A stretch of DNA of 64,000 nucleotides from Actinospineispora spinosispora DSM 44797 (GTDB taxonomy: Bacteria; Actinomycetota; Actinomycetes; Mycobacteriales; Pseudonocardiaceae). The DNA lies in NCBI RefSeq assembly GCF_000429025.1, contig NZ_AUBB01000010.1:372001-436000 (forward strand), in the 5' to 3' direction. This document shows, in pieces, positions 55,159 to 63,649 of the stretch (within the stretch, counting starts at the first letter, position 1; each line of letters starts with the position of its first letter). Both the position numbers and the translations under genes were made by a program. Under the pieces are notes generated by a model. It worked only from the letters and a program-made list of their open reading frames with translations. It made no database searches and was not told the DNA's origin.

Positions 55159-55173
55159 CGGGCGGACCAGCAG

Positions 55174-56445
55174 GTGAAGGTCATCATCGTCGGCGCGGGG
55201 ATCGGGGGGCTGACGACCGCGCTCATGCTGCACCGACGGGGCATCCAGGCCCGGGTGTACGAGCAGTCGCCGGAGGTCCGCGAGGTCGGCGTCGGCATCA
55301 ACACCCTGCCGCACGCGATCAGCGTGCTCGCCGACCTCGGTCTGCTCCCGGCACTGGACAAGGTCGGAATCCGCACCAGGGAACTCGTCTACTACAACCG
55401 ACTCGGCCAGCAGGTCTGGCGTGAACCGAGAGGAATGGATGCGGGGCATTCAGCTCCGCAGTTCTCCATCCACCGGGGTCGGCTGCAGAAAGTGATTCAC
55501 GACGCGGTCGTCGAACGACTCGGCCCCGATGCACTTCGCACCGGCCGAAGCCTTTCCGGGTTCGTCCAGGACGAAGGCGGAGTGACCGCGCATTTCACCG
55601 ATTCGGTGCGCGGCGGGTCCGGTCTCACCGAACGAGGCGATGTCCTGGTCTGTGCGGACGGCATTCACTCGGTGGCCCGACGTCACTTTTATCCGGACGA
55701 GAGCTCGCCTCGCTGGAACGGCGTCCTGATGTGGCGCGGCGCCACCGACTGGCCGGCCTGGGGCGACGGGCGCACGATGGCGATCAGCGGCGGCATGACG
55801 GCCAAGTTCGTCCTGTACCCGATCGGCGAGGGTTCGGACGGCCGTCAGCTGATGAACTGGGTCGTCAACATCAAGATGGCCGACGGCAGCGTCTCGCCTC
55901 CGCCGAAGGACAGCTGGTCGCGACGTGCCCAGCGATCGCTCGTGCTGCCGTACGCCCGGCGGTTCGCCATCCCGGGGTTCGACGTCACAGGGCTCGTCGA
56001 GGCGACGCCGGAGTCGTTCGAGTACCCGATGTGCGACCGCGACCCGTTGCCGAGGTGGACGTTCGGCCGGGTGACCCTGCTCGGCGACGCCGCCCACCCG
56101 ATGTACCCGGTCGGCTCCAACGGTGCGTCGCAGGCGATCCTCGACGCCCGCTCGCTCGCCGACGCGCTGGCCTACGCCGAGCACCCCGGGGAGGCGCTCT
56201 GGGCCTACGAACGGGAGCGGCTCCCGGCGACGGCGAAGGTGGTCGAGCTCAACCGAGGGGGCGGCCCGGAACGCGTCATCGACGAGGTCGAGCGCCGCGC
56301 ACCGGGCGGGTTCACCGACATCGACTCGGTGCTGAGCAGAGCGGAACGACAGGCGATAGCCAGCGGCTACGCCACCACGGCGGGCTTCGCAACGTCCCCC
56401 AGACGTTTCCCAACCGCACCACCGCACCACCAACCGCCGCCCTAG
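55174..56445 (+). CDS. FAD-dependent monooxygenase (PhzS-like)
   Basis: 423 residues of the aromatic hydroxylase group. GxGxxG in VIIVGAGIGGLTTALMLHRRG, the second FAD motif VCADGIHSVARRHF, and GD motif TLLGDAAHPMYPVGSNGASQAI. It uses NAD(P)H and O2 to hydroxylate an aromatic or similar ring. The last 30 residues are Pro-rich and unlike the family, possibly an extended C-terminus reading into the intergenic region. Operon with the cupin gene, so both probably act on one substrate. Confidence 0.9.
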   Translation: MKVIIVGAGIGGLTTALMLHRRGIQARVYEQSPEVREVGVGINTLPHAISVLADLGLLPALDKVGIRTRELVYYNRLGQQVWREPRGMDAGHSAPQFSIHRGRLQKVIHDAVVERLGPDALRTGRSLSGFVQDEGGVTAHFTDSVRGGSGLTERGDVLVCADGIHSVARRHFYPDESSPRWNGVLMWRGATDWPAWGDGRTMAISGGMTAKFVLYPIGEGSDGRQLMNWVVNIKMADGSVSPPPKDSWSRRAQRSLVLPYARRFAIPGFDVTGLVEATPESFEYPMCDRDPLPRWTFGRVTLLGDAAHPMYPVGSNGASQAILDARSLADALAYAEHPGEALWAYERERLPATAKVVELNRGGGPERVIDEVERRAPGGFTDIDSVLSRAERQAIASGYATTAGFATSPRRFPTAPPHHQPPP

Positions 56446-56457
56446 CCACCGTCCCAA

Positions 56458-56512
56458 CGGCACGAATGTGGCTATGGAGACCTTGAACGTCCCTAAAGCC
56501 ACATTCGTGCCG
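56458..56512. repeat. 16-bp stem-loop with 23-nt loop
   Basis: Arms CGGCACGAATGTGGCT (56458-56473) and perfect complement (56497-56512). It lies between two same-strand genes, 12 bp after the monooxygenase stop. It could be a transcription stop. It is not the same family as the CGTGAGTG stems. Confidence 0.7.
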
Positions 56513-56552
56513 CGGCGCGGCGGGTGAGCGGGCTTCGTGGGGAGGAGAGAAC

Positions 56553-57287
56553 GTGGAGATCGTGCGGTACGGGCAGGCCGACAGCCAGTTCGCCGAGGTG
56601 TGGCGGCCGGACGGGGAGACGAAGCCGGGAGCGGTACTGCTCCTGCACGGCGGCTGGTGGCGTGCTCGGTACGACCTGCGGTTGATGGACGGTCTGGCCG
56701 CGGACCTGGTGTCTCGCGGTCACGTGGTGTGGAACGTCGAGTACCGGCGGATCGAGACCGAAGAGCCGGACGGCTCCGATCGAGGTGGCTGGCCGGAGAC
56801 GCTGGAGGACGTGCTCGCCGCGATCAAGACGCTGTGTGAGGCCTCGCCCGGGGCCGACCCGCGCGAAGTCGTCGCCGTCGGCCACTCGGCGGGCGGGCAT
56901 CTCGGCCTGTTGGCGGGGCGCCCGGCCGGCCTCGGCGGCGTGCTCGCGCTCGCCCCGATCACCGACCTCGCCGACTGTGCCCGTCGTGGACTGGGGGAGG
57001 GTGCCACCCCGCTGTTCCTGGGCGCCGGCGGCGAGTCCGCCTATCGGCACGCGTCGCCGATCGAACAGGTCCCGATCGGCTGCCCGCAGCTGATCGTGCA
57101 CGGCACGCGCGACGACCGGGTGCCGATCGAACACAGCCGCGCCTACCTGCAGCGTTGCCAGGCCGAGGGTGACACCGCCGAGCTGCGCGAGGTGGCGGGC
57201 GGCGACCACATGTTCGTGCTGGACCCGCTCCACGCCTACTGGGCTCCGGCCGTGCGATGGATGGTGGACGTCGTGGCCGGGCGGTGA
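56553..57287 (+). CDS. Alpha/beta hydrolase
   Basis: 244 residues. LLLHGGWWRARYDL is the oxyanion segment. The nucleophile Ser is in VAVGHSAGGHLGLLAGRP, the acid Asp in VHGTRDDRVPIEHS, and the His in GGDHMFVLDPLH. HGGWW and the small size resemble kynurenine formamidase and esterase subgroups. GTG 56553 has AGGAGAG upstream. Separated from the monooxygenase operon by a stem-loop, so probably a separate transcript. Confidence 0.88.
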   Translation: MEIVRYGQADSQFAEVWRPDGETKPGAVLLLHGGWWRARYDLRLMDGLAADLVSRGHVVWNVEYRRIETEEPDGSDRGGWPETLEDVLAAIKTLCEASPGADPREVVAVGHSAGGHLGLLAGRPAGLGGVLALAPITDLADCARRGLGEGATPLFLGAGGESAYRHASPIEQVPIGCPQLIVHGTRDDRVPIEHSRAYLQRCQAEGDTAELREVAGGDHMFVLDPLHAYWAPAVRWMVDVVAGR

Positions 57288-57423
57288 CTCCCAGCACATC
57301 GTGGGTTCGAGGTTACCGATGCTGATCCGGTGGGTACCTGGGGTTTGGAGCCCCCATGGTCCCGGAGCCCCGGGATGGACGGGGCCCGTTGCCGACCGAA
57401 CGAAGATTGAGGACGGGCCCGTC

Positions 57424-58047
57424 ATGTCGATCATCCGTAGTTCCCCGTCGGGGTTCAGTACGAGCACGGTGGCTTTCGTCCGCCGCGCGCTCACCGACCA
57501 CGTCTCGGTCGGGGCACTCGCCCCGACCTCGGGGGCGCTGGCACGCCGAATGGCGGCGTTGGTGCCGACCTCCCCGGGACAGCGTGTGCTGGAACTGGGC
57601 GCGGGCACCGGTGCGGTGAGCGCCGCGATCGGCCCCCGCCTGGGGCCGGGATCCTGGCACCTCGCCCTCGAACGCGACCCGGAGCTGCTCGCCGCCGTGG
57701 CGCACAGCGCACCGTGGGCGCGGCGGATCGCGGGTGACGCCGCCGATCTCGGTGCGCATCTCGCCGAGATCGGGGTCAGCGAGGTCGACGTGGTGATCAG
57801 CACCCTGCCGTGGAGCTACTTCGACCCGGACCTGCAGCGGCGCATCCTCTCGCAGGTGTGCTCCGCCATGGCTCCCGACGGTCTGTTCGCAACCATCGCC
57901 GCGCGGCCCGCCGGGCTGATCCCTCGGTCCAAGGTGTTCCGTGCACGCCTGGAGGCCTCCTTCGAGGAGGTCGAGACGACGTCGACCACGTGGGCGAACA
58001 TCCCGCCCGCCCGGCTGCTGGTCTGCCGTCGGCCTCGTATTCGCTGA
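57424..58047 (+). CDS. Class I SAM-dependent methyltransferase (phospholipid N-methyltransferase-like)
   Basis: 207 residues. Motif I VLELGAGTGAVSAAIG, then LALERDPELL (ribose-binding acidic residue), VDVVISTLPWSYF (motif IV, NPPY-like SLPW), and APDGLFATIA. The SLPW motif and length resemble PmtA and rRNA-adenine-dimethylase relatives, so a lipid amine is one candidate substrate. ATG 57424 follows GAGGA. Preceded by 136 bp without genes. Confidence 0.83.
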   Translation: MSIIRSSPSGFSTSTVAFVRRALTDHVSVGALAPTSGALARRMAALVPTSPGQRVLELGAGTGAVSAAIGPRLGPGSWHLALERDPELLAAVAHSAPWARRIAGDAADLGAHLAEIGVSEVDVVISTLPWSYFDPDLQRRILSQVCSAMAPDGLFATIAARPAGLIPRSKVFRARLEASFEEVETTSTTWANIPPARLLVCRRPRIR

Positions 58048-58074
58048 TCCCTCGTTCTCGGGGCTGTGGTCGGG

Positions 58075-58124
58075 TTCAAGGCATCTCGGCTTAGCCCGTG
58101 CCCGGCTTCAAGGCATCTCGGCTT
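58075..58124. repeat. 18-bp direct repeat
   Basis: TTCAAGGCATCTCGGCTT at 58075-58092 and again, identical, at 58107-58124. Only 14 bp separates the copies. It lies just after the methyltransferase stop codon. Confidence 0.8.
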
Positions 58125-58135
58125 CGCCGTCGACT

Positions 58136-58254
58136 CGTGAGTGGCAAGGGCGCCTATAGGCGCCCGGATCACTCACGACGAAAAACCTGTCGTGAGTGCT
58201 CCGAGCGCCTACGCCTTCGGCGCCCCTCCGGGGTAGACGCCCTTGCCACTCACG
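58136..58254. repeat. Nested array of CGTGAGTG inverted repeats
   Basis: Outer perfect 17-bp arms CGTGAGTGGCAAGGGCG (58136-58152) and complement (58238-58254). They enclose a second inverted pair, CACTCACGAC/GTCGTGAGTG (58170-58179, 58189-58198), and an 18-bp palindrome GGGCGCC-TATA-GGCGCCC (58148-58165). Four alternating CGTGAGTG motifs occur in 119 bp. Between same-strand genes. Confidence 0.8.
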
Positions 58255-58308
58255 ATGGTGGGGGGTAAGTCGGTGGTGTTGGGGGTGGGGGACGGGCAGC
58301 ATTGGGGG

Positions 58309-58953
58309 GTGGAGCTTCCCGCCTTTGTCGTTTCCGTCGTGTTGATCTGGTGTGCGCCCGGTCCCGCGCTGACGCTGGTGCTGCGCCGGGCGGCGCTGCG
58401 CGGGTTCAGAGCGACGTTGCCCGTCGTGCTGGGCCTCGAAGTGGGGCTCTACCTGTGGGCGCTGCTCGCGGCCGCGGGGGTGGCGGCGCTGGTGGCGACG
58501 TCCGAGGTCGCCTACCTGGTGCTGCGGGTCGTCGGCGCGATCGTGCTGATGGTGCTCGGCTTCCGTGCGCTGCGATCGGCCTGGCGTCAGCGTCGTGGTT
58601 CGGAGCAGGCGATCGAACCGGTCGATCCGACGCCGGAGAGAGCGGGACGGCGCGGCGGATGGTGGGCGTTCGGCGAGGGGCTGCTGGTCCAGCTGGCGAA
58701 CCCGAAGGCAGCGGTGTTCATGGTCGCGTTCTACCCGCAGTTCATCCGGGCGGACCAGCCGTTGTTCACCACGACAGCCCTGCTCGCGTTCCTGCAGATC
58801 GTCCTGGAGACGGTGCTCTACATCGGCCTCACGCTCGGTGTCGCCAGGGCGGGCGGCTGGTTCCGGCGCCCGGCGATCCGCCGAAGGCTCGACGCGCTGA
58901 GCGGAACCGTGCTGGTCGGTCTCGGTCTGCGCGTGGCGGTCGTCGCCCGATGA
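58309..58953 (+). CDS. LysE/RhtB-family amino-acid exporter
   Basis: 214 residues, six hydrophobic segments. The N-terminus VVSVVLIWCAPGPALTLVLRRAALRGFRA and later QLANPKAAVFMVAFYPQFI are the LysE-family landmarks. It should export an amino acid or its derivative by proton exchange. GTG 58309 keeps the family's short N-terminus. An ATG 54 bp upstream would add a Gly-rich tail that is not typical. Confidence 0.85.
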   Translation: MELPAFVVSVVLIWCAPGPALTLVLRRAALRGFRATLPVVLGLEVGLYLWALLAAAGVAALVATSEVAYLVLRVVGAIVLMVLGFRALRSAWRQRRGSEQAIEPVDPTPERAGRRGGWWAFGEGLLVQLANPKAAVFMVAFYPQFIRADQPLFTTTALLAFLQIVLETVLYIGLTLGVARAGGWFRRPAIRRRLDALSGTVLVGLGLRVAVVAR

Positions 58954-59076
58954 CCGGCCCGGTGATCACCTGAGCGTTTCCCCGCCGCTTTCTCAGGCTT
59001 GACAGGTTCCTCCCAGCAACGGTGTGGATGGTGGAACCAGAACAGCCACGAGAGACATCAGGGAGTGGGGTGACCC

Positions 59077-60345
59077 GTGATCCTGCGAGACATTCTGCTG
59101 ATCGCCCTGCGCGGTCTGCGGTCGCACAAGATGCGGTCCGCGTTGACGATGCTCGGTCTGGTCATCGGCGTGGCGGCGGTCATCCTGCTCACCTCCTTCG
59201 GCCAGGGTGTCGCGGGATCGGTCAACGCCGCCGTCGAACCGATCGCGAACAGCATCACCGTGGTGCCCAAGCTGTCCCCGATCCCGGGCGGACCGTCGGC
59301 GAAGCCGCTGACCGACGAGGACATGGCGGACATCGCCAAGATTCCGCAGGTCGCCCAGATGGTGCCGCTCGTCACCGGGGCGAGCACGGGCGCGGCGGGG
59401 TCGGTGGCGAAGGCGGTCACCGCGTCGACCCCCGGCGCGCAGTTCCTGTCCGCCTCGGTGAGCGGAACCACCTACAACTACCTGGCCGCACAGCAGAAGA
59501 CGCTGATCGCGGGGCAGTTCTTCTCCGAGGCCCAGGACCGCTCCGGTGCCAACGTCGTCGTGCTGGGACCGTTGGTGTCGAAGGCGCTCTACGGTCCGGA
59601 CCCCAACGCGGCCGTCGGGCAGACGCTGCGGCTCAACCATGCGTTGTTCAAGGTCATCGGGGTGCTGAAGTCGTTCGGCGCGTCCGGCGACAACGCGGTC
59701 GTCATGCCGATCAAGGCCGCCCGCTCAGGAGTGTTCGGCTACGGCAAGGGCGGTGACGAGCTCAGCTCGCTGTCGGTCAAGGCGACCTCGACGGCCCAGG
59801 TGAAGGCCGTCGAGGCGCAGATCACCCAGATCCTCCGGACCAACCACCACGTCACCGACCCCCAGTACGACGACTTCCAGGTGCAGGACCTCGGCTCCCG
59901 GCTGACGACGTTCACCTCGCTGATCCAGCTCATCACCAACTTCGTGCCGGCGATCGCGGCGGTGTCGCTGCTGGTCGGGGGCATCGGCGTGCTCAACATC
60001 ATGCTGGTCTCGGTGACCGACCGGACCAGGGAGATCGGCACCCGAAAAGCGGTCGGGGCGAGCGACTCCGCCATCCTGAGCCAGTTCGTCATGGAGGCGA
60101 TCACCCTCGCCGGGCTGGGTGGGCTCATCGGGGTGGGGATCGGTGTCGGGCTGATCCTGCTGACCAAGGTGCTGATCCCGTACGTCGGGGCGAGCGGGTT
60201 CCTCAGCTCGTTCGATCCGGTACTGGCCGCACCGCCGATCGTGATCGCGTTCGTGATCAGCCTGGCCATCGGCCTGCTCGCCGGAGGCTACCCGGCGTGG
60301 CGAGCCGCCCGCCTCGAACCCATCGAAGCGCTGCGGTACGAATAG
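59077..60345 (+). CDS. FtsX/MacB-type ABC transporter permease
   Basis: 422 residues. One N-terminal membrane helix with ALRGLRSHKMRSALTMLGLVIGVAAVILLTSF split across it, a large MacB_PCD extracellular domain (about 45-260), then three C-terminal helices with GGIGVLNIMLVSVTDRTREIGTRKAVGAS and the tail YPAWRAARLEPIEALRYE. This is the type VII mechanotransmission permease fold. Its ATPase partner is not adjacent on either side. GTG 59077. The role could be export or coupling to a cell-wall enzyme. Confidence 0.87.
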   Translation: MILRDILLIALRGLRSHKMRSALTMLGLVIGVAAVILLTSFGQGVAGSVNAAVEPIANSITVVPKLSPIPGGPSAKPLTDEDMADIAKIPQVAQMVPLVTGASTGAAGSVAKAVTASTPGAQFLSASVSGTTYNYLAAQQKTLIAGQFFSEAQDRSGANVVVLGPLVSKALYGPDPNAAVGQTLRLNHALFKVIGVLKSFGASGDNAVVMPIKAARSGVFGYGKGGDELSSLSVKATSTAQVKAVEAQITQILRTNHHVTDPQYDDFQVQDLGSRLTTFTSLIQLITNFVPAIAAVSLLVGGIGVLNIMLVSVTDRTREIGTRKAVGASDSAILSQFVMEAITLAGLGGLIGVGIGVGLILLTKVLIPYVGASGFLSSFDPVLAAPPIVIAFVISLAIGLLAGGYPAWRAARLEPIEALRYE

Positions 60346-60349
60346 CGGG

Positions 60350-60958
60350 TCACGGGCCGACGCGATCGGCCGGCCGCAGCGCGTTGAGCATCAGCTCGGC
60401 CTCGGCGGTCACCGTCGCCAGGGCTCCGGGCGGATCGTCGGAACGGGCGAGCAGCATGCCCGCCTCGCACAGTGCGCCGAACACGAGCTGACAGCGGATG
60501 GTCAGATCGCCGCCCGCGATCCAGCCGTCGGCGGCCGCCGCGACCATTCCGCGCCGGAGCAGCTTCAGGGTGTGCTGGTACTCGATCTCGCGCACGACGT
60601 CCCAGCCGAGGTGCGCCGGGCCGTCCAGCAGGACGATCTGCCGCACGTTCTGGTCCAGGCAGCGCTCCAGGAACGTCCGGCAACCCTGTCGCAGCCCCGA
60701 CCAGCTGTCCTCCTGCGCTGAGCTGACCAGGGTCAGCTCAGCGGCGAGCTCCTCTTCCTGGCGGACGAACACGGCACGGAACAGTCCGATCTTGCCGGCG
60801 AAGTGGTGGTAGGCGGCGCCCTTGGTCATGCCGGCCTCGGCGGCGACCGCCTCGATCGACGTTGCCGCGTACCCGTCGCGACCGAACAGTCGCTGACCGG
60901 CCGCGACCAGCGCCGCGGTCGTGGTGTCCGATCGCTGGGCCTGGGTTCGCCGGGTCAC
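60350..60958 (-). CDS. TetR-family repressor
   Basis: 202 residues. HTH: LVAAGQRLFGRDGYAATSIEAVAAEAGMTKGAAYHHFAGK. The C-terminal domain resembles the TetR_C family of actinobacterial stress/xenobiotic regulators. GTG 60956-60958 has TGGAGA 5 nt upstream. A TTG 18 bp up is less likely. Divergent from an NTF2-like gene with an inverted-repeat operator between them. Its stop is 4 bp from the convergent permease stop. Confidence 0.88.
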   Translation of the reverse strand: MTRRTQAQRSDTTTAALVAAGQRLFGRDGYAATSIEAVAAEAGMTKGAAYHHFAGKIGLFRAVFVRQEEELAAELTLVSSAQEDSWSGLRQGCRTFLERCLDQNVRQIVLLDGPAHLGWDVVREIEYQHTLKLLRRGMVAAAADGWIAGGDLTIRCQLVFGALCEAGMLLARSDDPPGALATVTAEAELMLNALRPADRVGP

Positions 60959-60985
60959 GCCATCTCCATTTGACAAAGATACCAG

Positions 60986-61006
60986 AGGTACGTAACTTTC
61001 GTACCT
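60986..61006. promoter_or_regulatory. Inverted-repeat operator of divergent TetR/NTF2-like genes
   Basis: AGGTACG (60986-60992) and CGTACCT (61000-61006), 7-nt spacer. A nearby perfect ACGTACGT (61012-61019) may be a second site. Between the divergent starts at 60958 and 61042. Confidence 0.65.
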
Positions 61007-61041
61007 AGAGTACGTACGTTGAGTATGAAAGTGGGACGGGC

Positions 61042-61812
61042 ATGGATCCGGTGAGGTTGCTCCAGGAGTACGCGCAGGTCAAGAACGCTCATGACGTCGA
61101 GGGGATGCTCGCGCGGACCCACCCCGAGTGCCGCTACGAGGAGATCGGTACCGGGCGGATCGTGGAGGGACACGACGAGCTTCGGCGCTCTCACCTCGGC
61201 TTGTTCGCCGCGATGCCCGGCTACACGGCGACACCGGAGGGTGTGGCCGCCTCGGGAGAGGACACCGCCGTTCTGTGGGGGCGCTTCGCCGGCGTCCTCG
61301 CGCAACCGCTGTTCGGCCGGGGCGACGTCGGCGACCGGATCGACACCGCCGCCGTGTTCGTCTGCACCTTCCGGGACGGGTTGCTCTACCGGGAGCAGGC
61401 GCACATCGACCTGGTGTCGCTGCACCGGCAGCTCCGGTCGCCCGCCGCACGGTTCGCCGAGGCGTTCACGGCCGCATGGAACGCGCCGAGCGGCGAGAGG
61501 CTGAGCGCGCTGTTCACCGAGGACGCCACCGTGCGCCACCCGGGGATGGCCGAGCCGGTGGTCGGGAGGGATGCGATCCGGCGGTACTTCGACGGCGTCG
61601 TGACGGCGCTGCCGGACATCCGGTTGCGGCCGTTGGCGGTCTCCGCCGACGGTGACACGGTGTTCGTACACTGGCGGATCACCGCGACGCTGGACGGCGC
61701 GGACACGGCCTGGGAGGGCATCGACCGCTTCGACCTGGGCGGTGAGCTGGCCGACAAGGGTGTGGCGCACTTCGACCCGGCGACGGTGCGTCCGCTGGCG
61801 GTGACCTCGTGA
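61042..61812 (+). CDS. Tandem NTF2-like (SnoaL) domain protein
   Basis: 256 residues. Two cone-shaped SnoaL-like domains: first about 1-125 (LLQEYAQVKNAHDVEGMLA, then DIDTAAVFVCTFRDGLLYREQAHID-like strands), second about 130-250 (FAEAFTAAWNAPSGERLSALF, then WEGIDRFDLGGELADKG). Single SnoaL domains are common. Two fused ones are less so. It could be an isomerase, hydratase or cyclase acting on a hydrophobic substrate. Cotranscribed with the following dehydrogenase-like gene (4-bp overlap). Confidence 0.82.
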   Translation: MDPVRLLQEYAQVKNAHDVEGMLARTHPECRYEEIGTGRIVEGHDELRRSHLGLFAAMPGYTATPEGVAASGEDTAVLWGRFAGVLAQPLFGRGDVGDRIDTAAVFVCTFRDGLLYREQAHIDLVSLHRQLRSPAARFAEAFTAAWNAPSGERLSALFTEDATVRHPGMAEPVVGRDAIRRYFDGVVTALPDIRLRPLAVSADGDTVFVHWRITATLDGADTAWEGIDRFDLGGELADKGVAHFDPATVRPLAVTS

Positions 61813-62843
61813 CCGGGCCGATGATCGTGGTCTACGGCGCCACCGGGCACACCGGACGGATGGTGGCCGCTGCACTGCTCGCGGCGGACCACCGGGTGAT
61901 CCTGTCCGGGAGGAACGCGTCCGCACTGGCCGGGCTGGCGGCCGAGCTGGACGGCCACGTCGAGGTCCGCCCGGCGGCGCTCGACGATGCGGCGGCGCTG
62001 CGTGCCGCCGCTGCCGGAGCGGCCGTGGTGATCAACTGCGCTGGTCCGTTCGCGCGGTCCGGACTGCAGGTGGCGAGCGCGGCGGTGGCCGAGGGGGCCC
62101 ACTACCTCGACCATGCCGCCGAAGCCGTGTACATCAACGGGCTGTTCGACGCGCTGGGTGGCCCGGCGGAAGAGGCGGGCCTGGCGGTCGTCCCTGGCAT
62201 GAGCTTCTACGTGGCGACCGCCGACCTGCTGGCCGACGTGGTCAGCGCCGGTATGAACAGCCTGGACACGCTCACGGTCGCCTATGCGATCAACGGCTGG
62301 CGCATGACGCCGGCGTCACGCACCACCGCGGTCCAGCTGACCATCGCCGACCGGCTCGGCTTCACCGACGGCCGCTTCCAGCTGGTGTCCCGGGACGCAC
62401 GGACGACGTCGTTCGACTTTCCCGCGCCGCTCGGTACCCGCACGGTCATGGCGGACTACCCGGCGGGCGACGTGGCGACGATTCCCCGGCACGTTCCCAC
62501 CCGGTCGGTCGAGGCCTACATGACCGCAGAGACGTTCCAGGAGGACGGTGTGTTCACCAGCGACGAGCTCGACGCCGCCGCGCGGGCGGGCTCCACGTTC
62601 ACCGTCGTGGTCGAGGCCCGCGCGGGCGACGAGCTCGTCACCGGATACGTGCGGGGACGCGACATCTACCGTGCCGGGGCCCTGGTGTCCGTCGCGGCCG
62701 CGACCAGGCTCACGTCGGTACGCCCACCAGTGAAGTCAGGTGTGCTGGCTCCGGCTCAGGCTTTCGACGCCGAGGAGCTCCTCGGCGCACTCCGCGACCA
62801 AGGGGTGTTCGAGGCGGTGAGCTGGGGCGCTGGGCGATCGTAG
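61809..62843 (+). CDS. Saccharopine-dehydrogenase-like (trans-acting enoyl-reductase-like) NADP-binding protein
   Basis: 344 residues. Rossmann start IVVYGATGHTGRMVAAALLAADH with GxxGxxG, then VVINCAGPFARSGLQVASAAVAEGAHYLD, as in saccharopine-reductase-like proteins and the enoyl reductases that work in trans with polyketide synthases in mycobacteria. It is not a true lysine-pathway enzyme on context. GTG 61809 overlaps the SnoaL stop by 4 bp, so one TetR-controlled operon makes both. The substrate is unknown. Confidence 0.82.
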   Translation: MTGPMIVVYGATGHTGRMVAAALLAADHRVILSGRNASALAGLAAELDGHVEVRPAALDDAAALRAAAAGAAVVINCAGPFARSGLQVASAAVAEGAHYLDHAAEAVYINGLFDALGGPAEEAGLAVVPGMSFYVATADLLADVVSAGMNSLDTLTVAYAINGWRMTPASRTTAVQLTIADRLGFTDGRFQLVSRDARTTSFDFPAPLGTRTVMADYPAGDVATIPRHVPTRSVEAYMTAETFQEDGVFTSDELDAAARAGSTFTVVVEARAGDELVTGYVRGRDIYRAGALVSVAAATRLTSVRPPVKSGVLAPAQAFDAEELLGALRDQGVFEAVSWGAGRS

Positions 62844-62941
62844 GTCGTCGAACGATCCGGCAATAGCTACGTGCTGTCGTTCACTTCTGGCTGCTAGGCT
62901 CGTTGTCGAACAACGTGGTGCGGACTGGAGGACGGCCTGTC

Positions 62942-63649
62942 GTGAGCGTTGAGGGGTTGGCGGCCGACCGCGCGATGCTCGGCAGGACCAGCACCGCGGA
63001 GCGGGTCGCGGTGATCCTGCGGGCCCGGATCAGCGAGGGCTATTTCGAGCCCGGCGACAGGTTGTCCGAGAAGCAGATCACCGAGCAGCTCGACATCTCG
63101 CGCAACACCCTGCGTGAGGGGTTCCGGCTGCTGACCCATGAGCGGTTGCTCGTGCACAAGCTCAACCAGGGGGTGTACGTCCGGGTGCCGGACGTCGCCG
63201 ACCTCGAAGACCTCTACCGGGTGCGCAAGCACCTGGAGTGCTCGGTGGTTCGTGACGTCGTCGCGCCACCGGCCGAGCTGCGTCGGCTCACCGCCGCGGT
63301 GGACGAGGGCCGACGCGCGCTCGATTCGGAGTCGTGGCGCGCGCTGGGCACCGCGAACATCGCGTTCCACGAAGCCATCACCGCGCTCGCGGGCAGCCCC
63401 CGGATCGACGAGCTGATGCGCAGCGTGCTGGCCGAGCTGCGGCTGGTCTTCCACGTGATGAAGAGCGCGCGGCAGTTCCATGAGCCGTACCTGGAGCGCA
63501 ACCGGGAGATTCTCGCGGCGCTGTCCGACGGCGACGGAGCGCTCGCGGAACAGTTGCTCAGCGCCTACCTTGAGGACTCCGAGCGGCAGCTCGTCGAGGA
63601 GTACGACCACGTGATCGCCGACCGCGCCGGCAACCCCGCCTTGGCCTGA
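62942..63649 (+). CDS. GntR/FadR-type regulator (FCD domain)
   Basis: 235 residues. Winged helix: ARISEGYFEPGDRLSEKQITEQLDISRNTLREGFRLLTHERLL, followed by an FCD ligand-binding domain (DLEDLYRVRKHLECSVV, NIAFHEAITALAGSPRIDELM). FCD proteins bind carboxylates or fatty acyl groups with a metal. GTG 62942 has GGAGGA at 62927-62932. It abuts the convergent dehydrogenase gene. Confidence 0.88.
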   Translation: MSVEGLAADRAMLGRTSTAERVAVILRARISEGYFEPGDRLSEKQITEQLDISRNTLREGFRLLTHERLLVHKLNQGVYVRVPDVADLEDLYRVRKHLECSVVRDVVAPPAELRRLTAAVDEGRRALDSESWRALGTANIAFHEAITALAGSPRIDELMRSVLAELRLVFHVMKSARQFHEPYLERNREILAALSDGDGALAEQLLSAYLEDSERQLVEEYDHVIADRAGNPALA

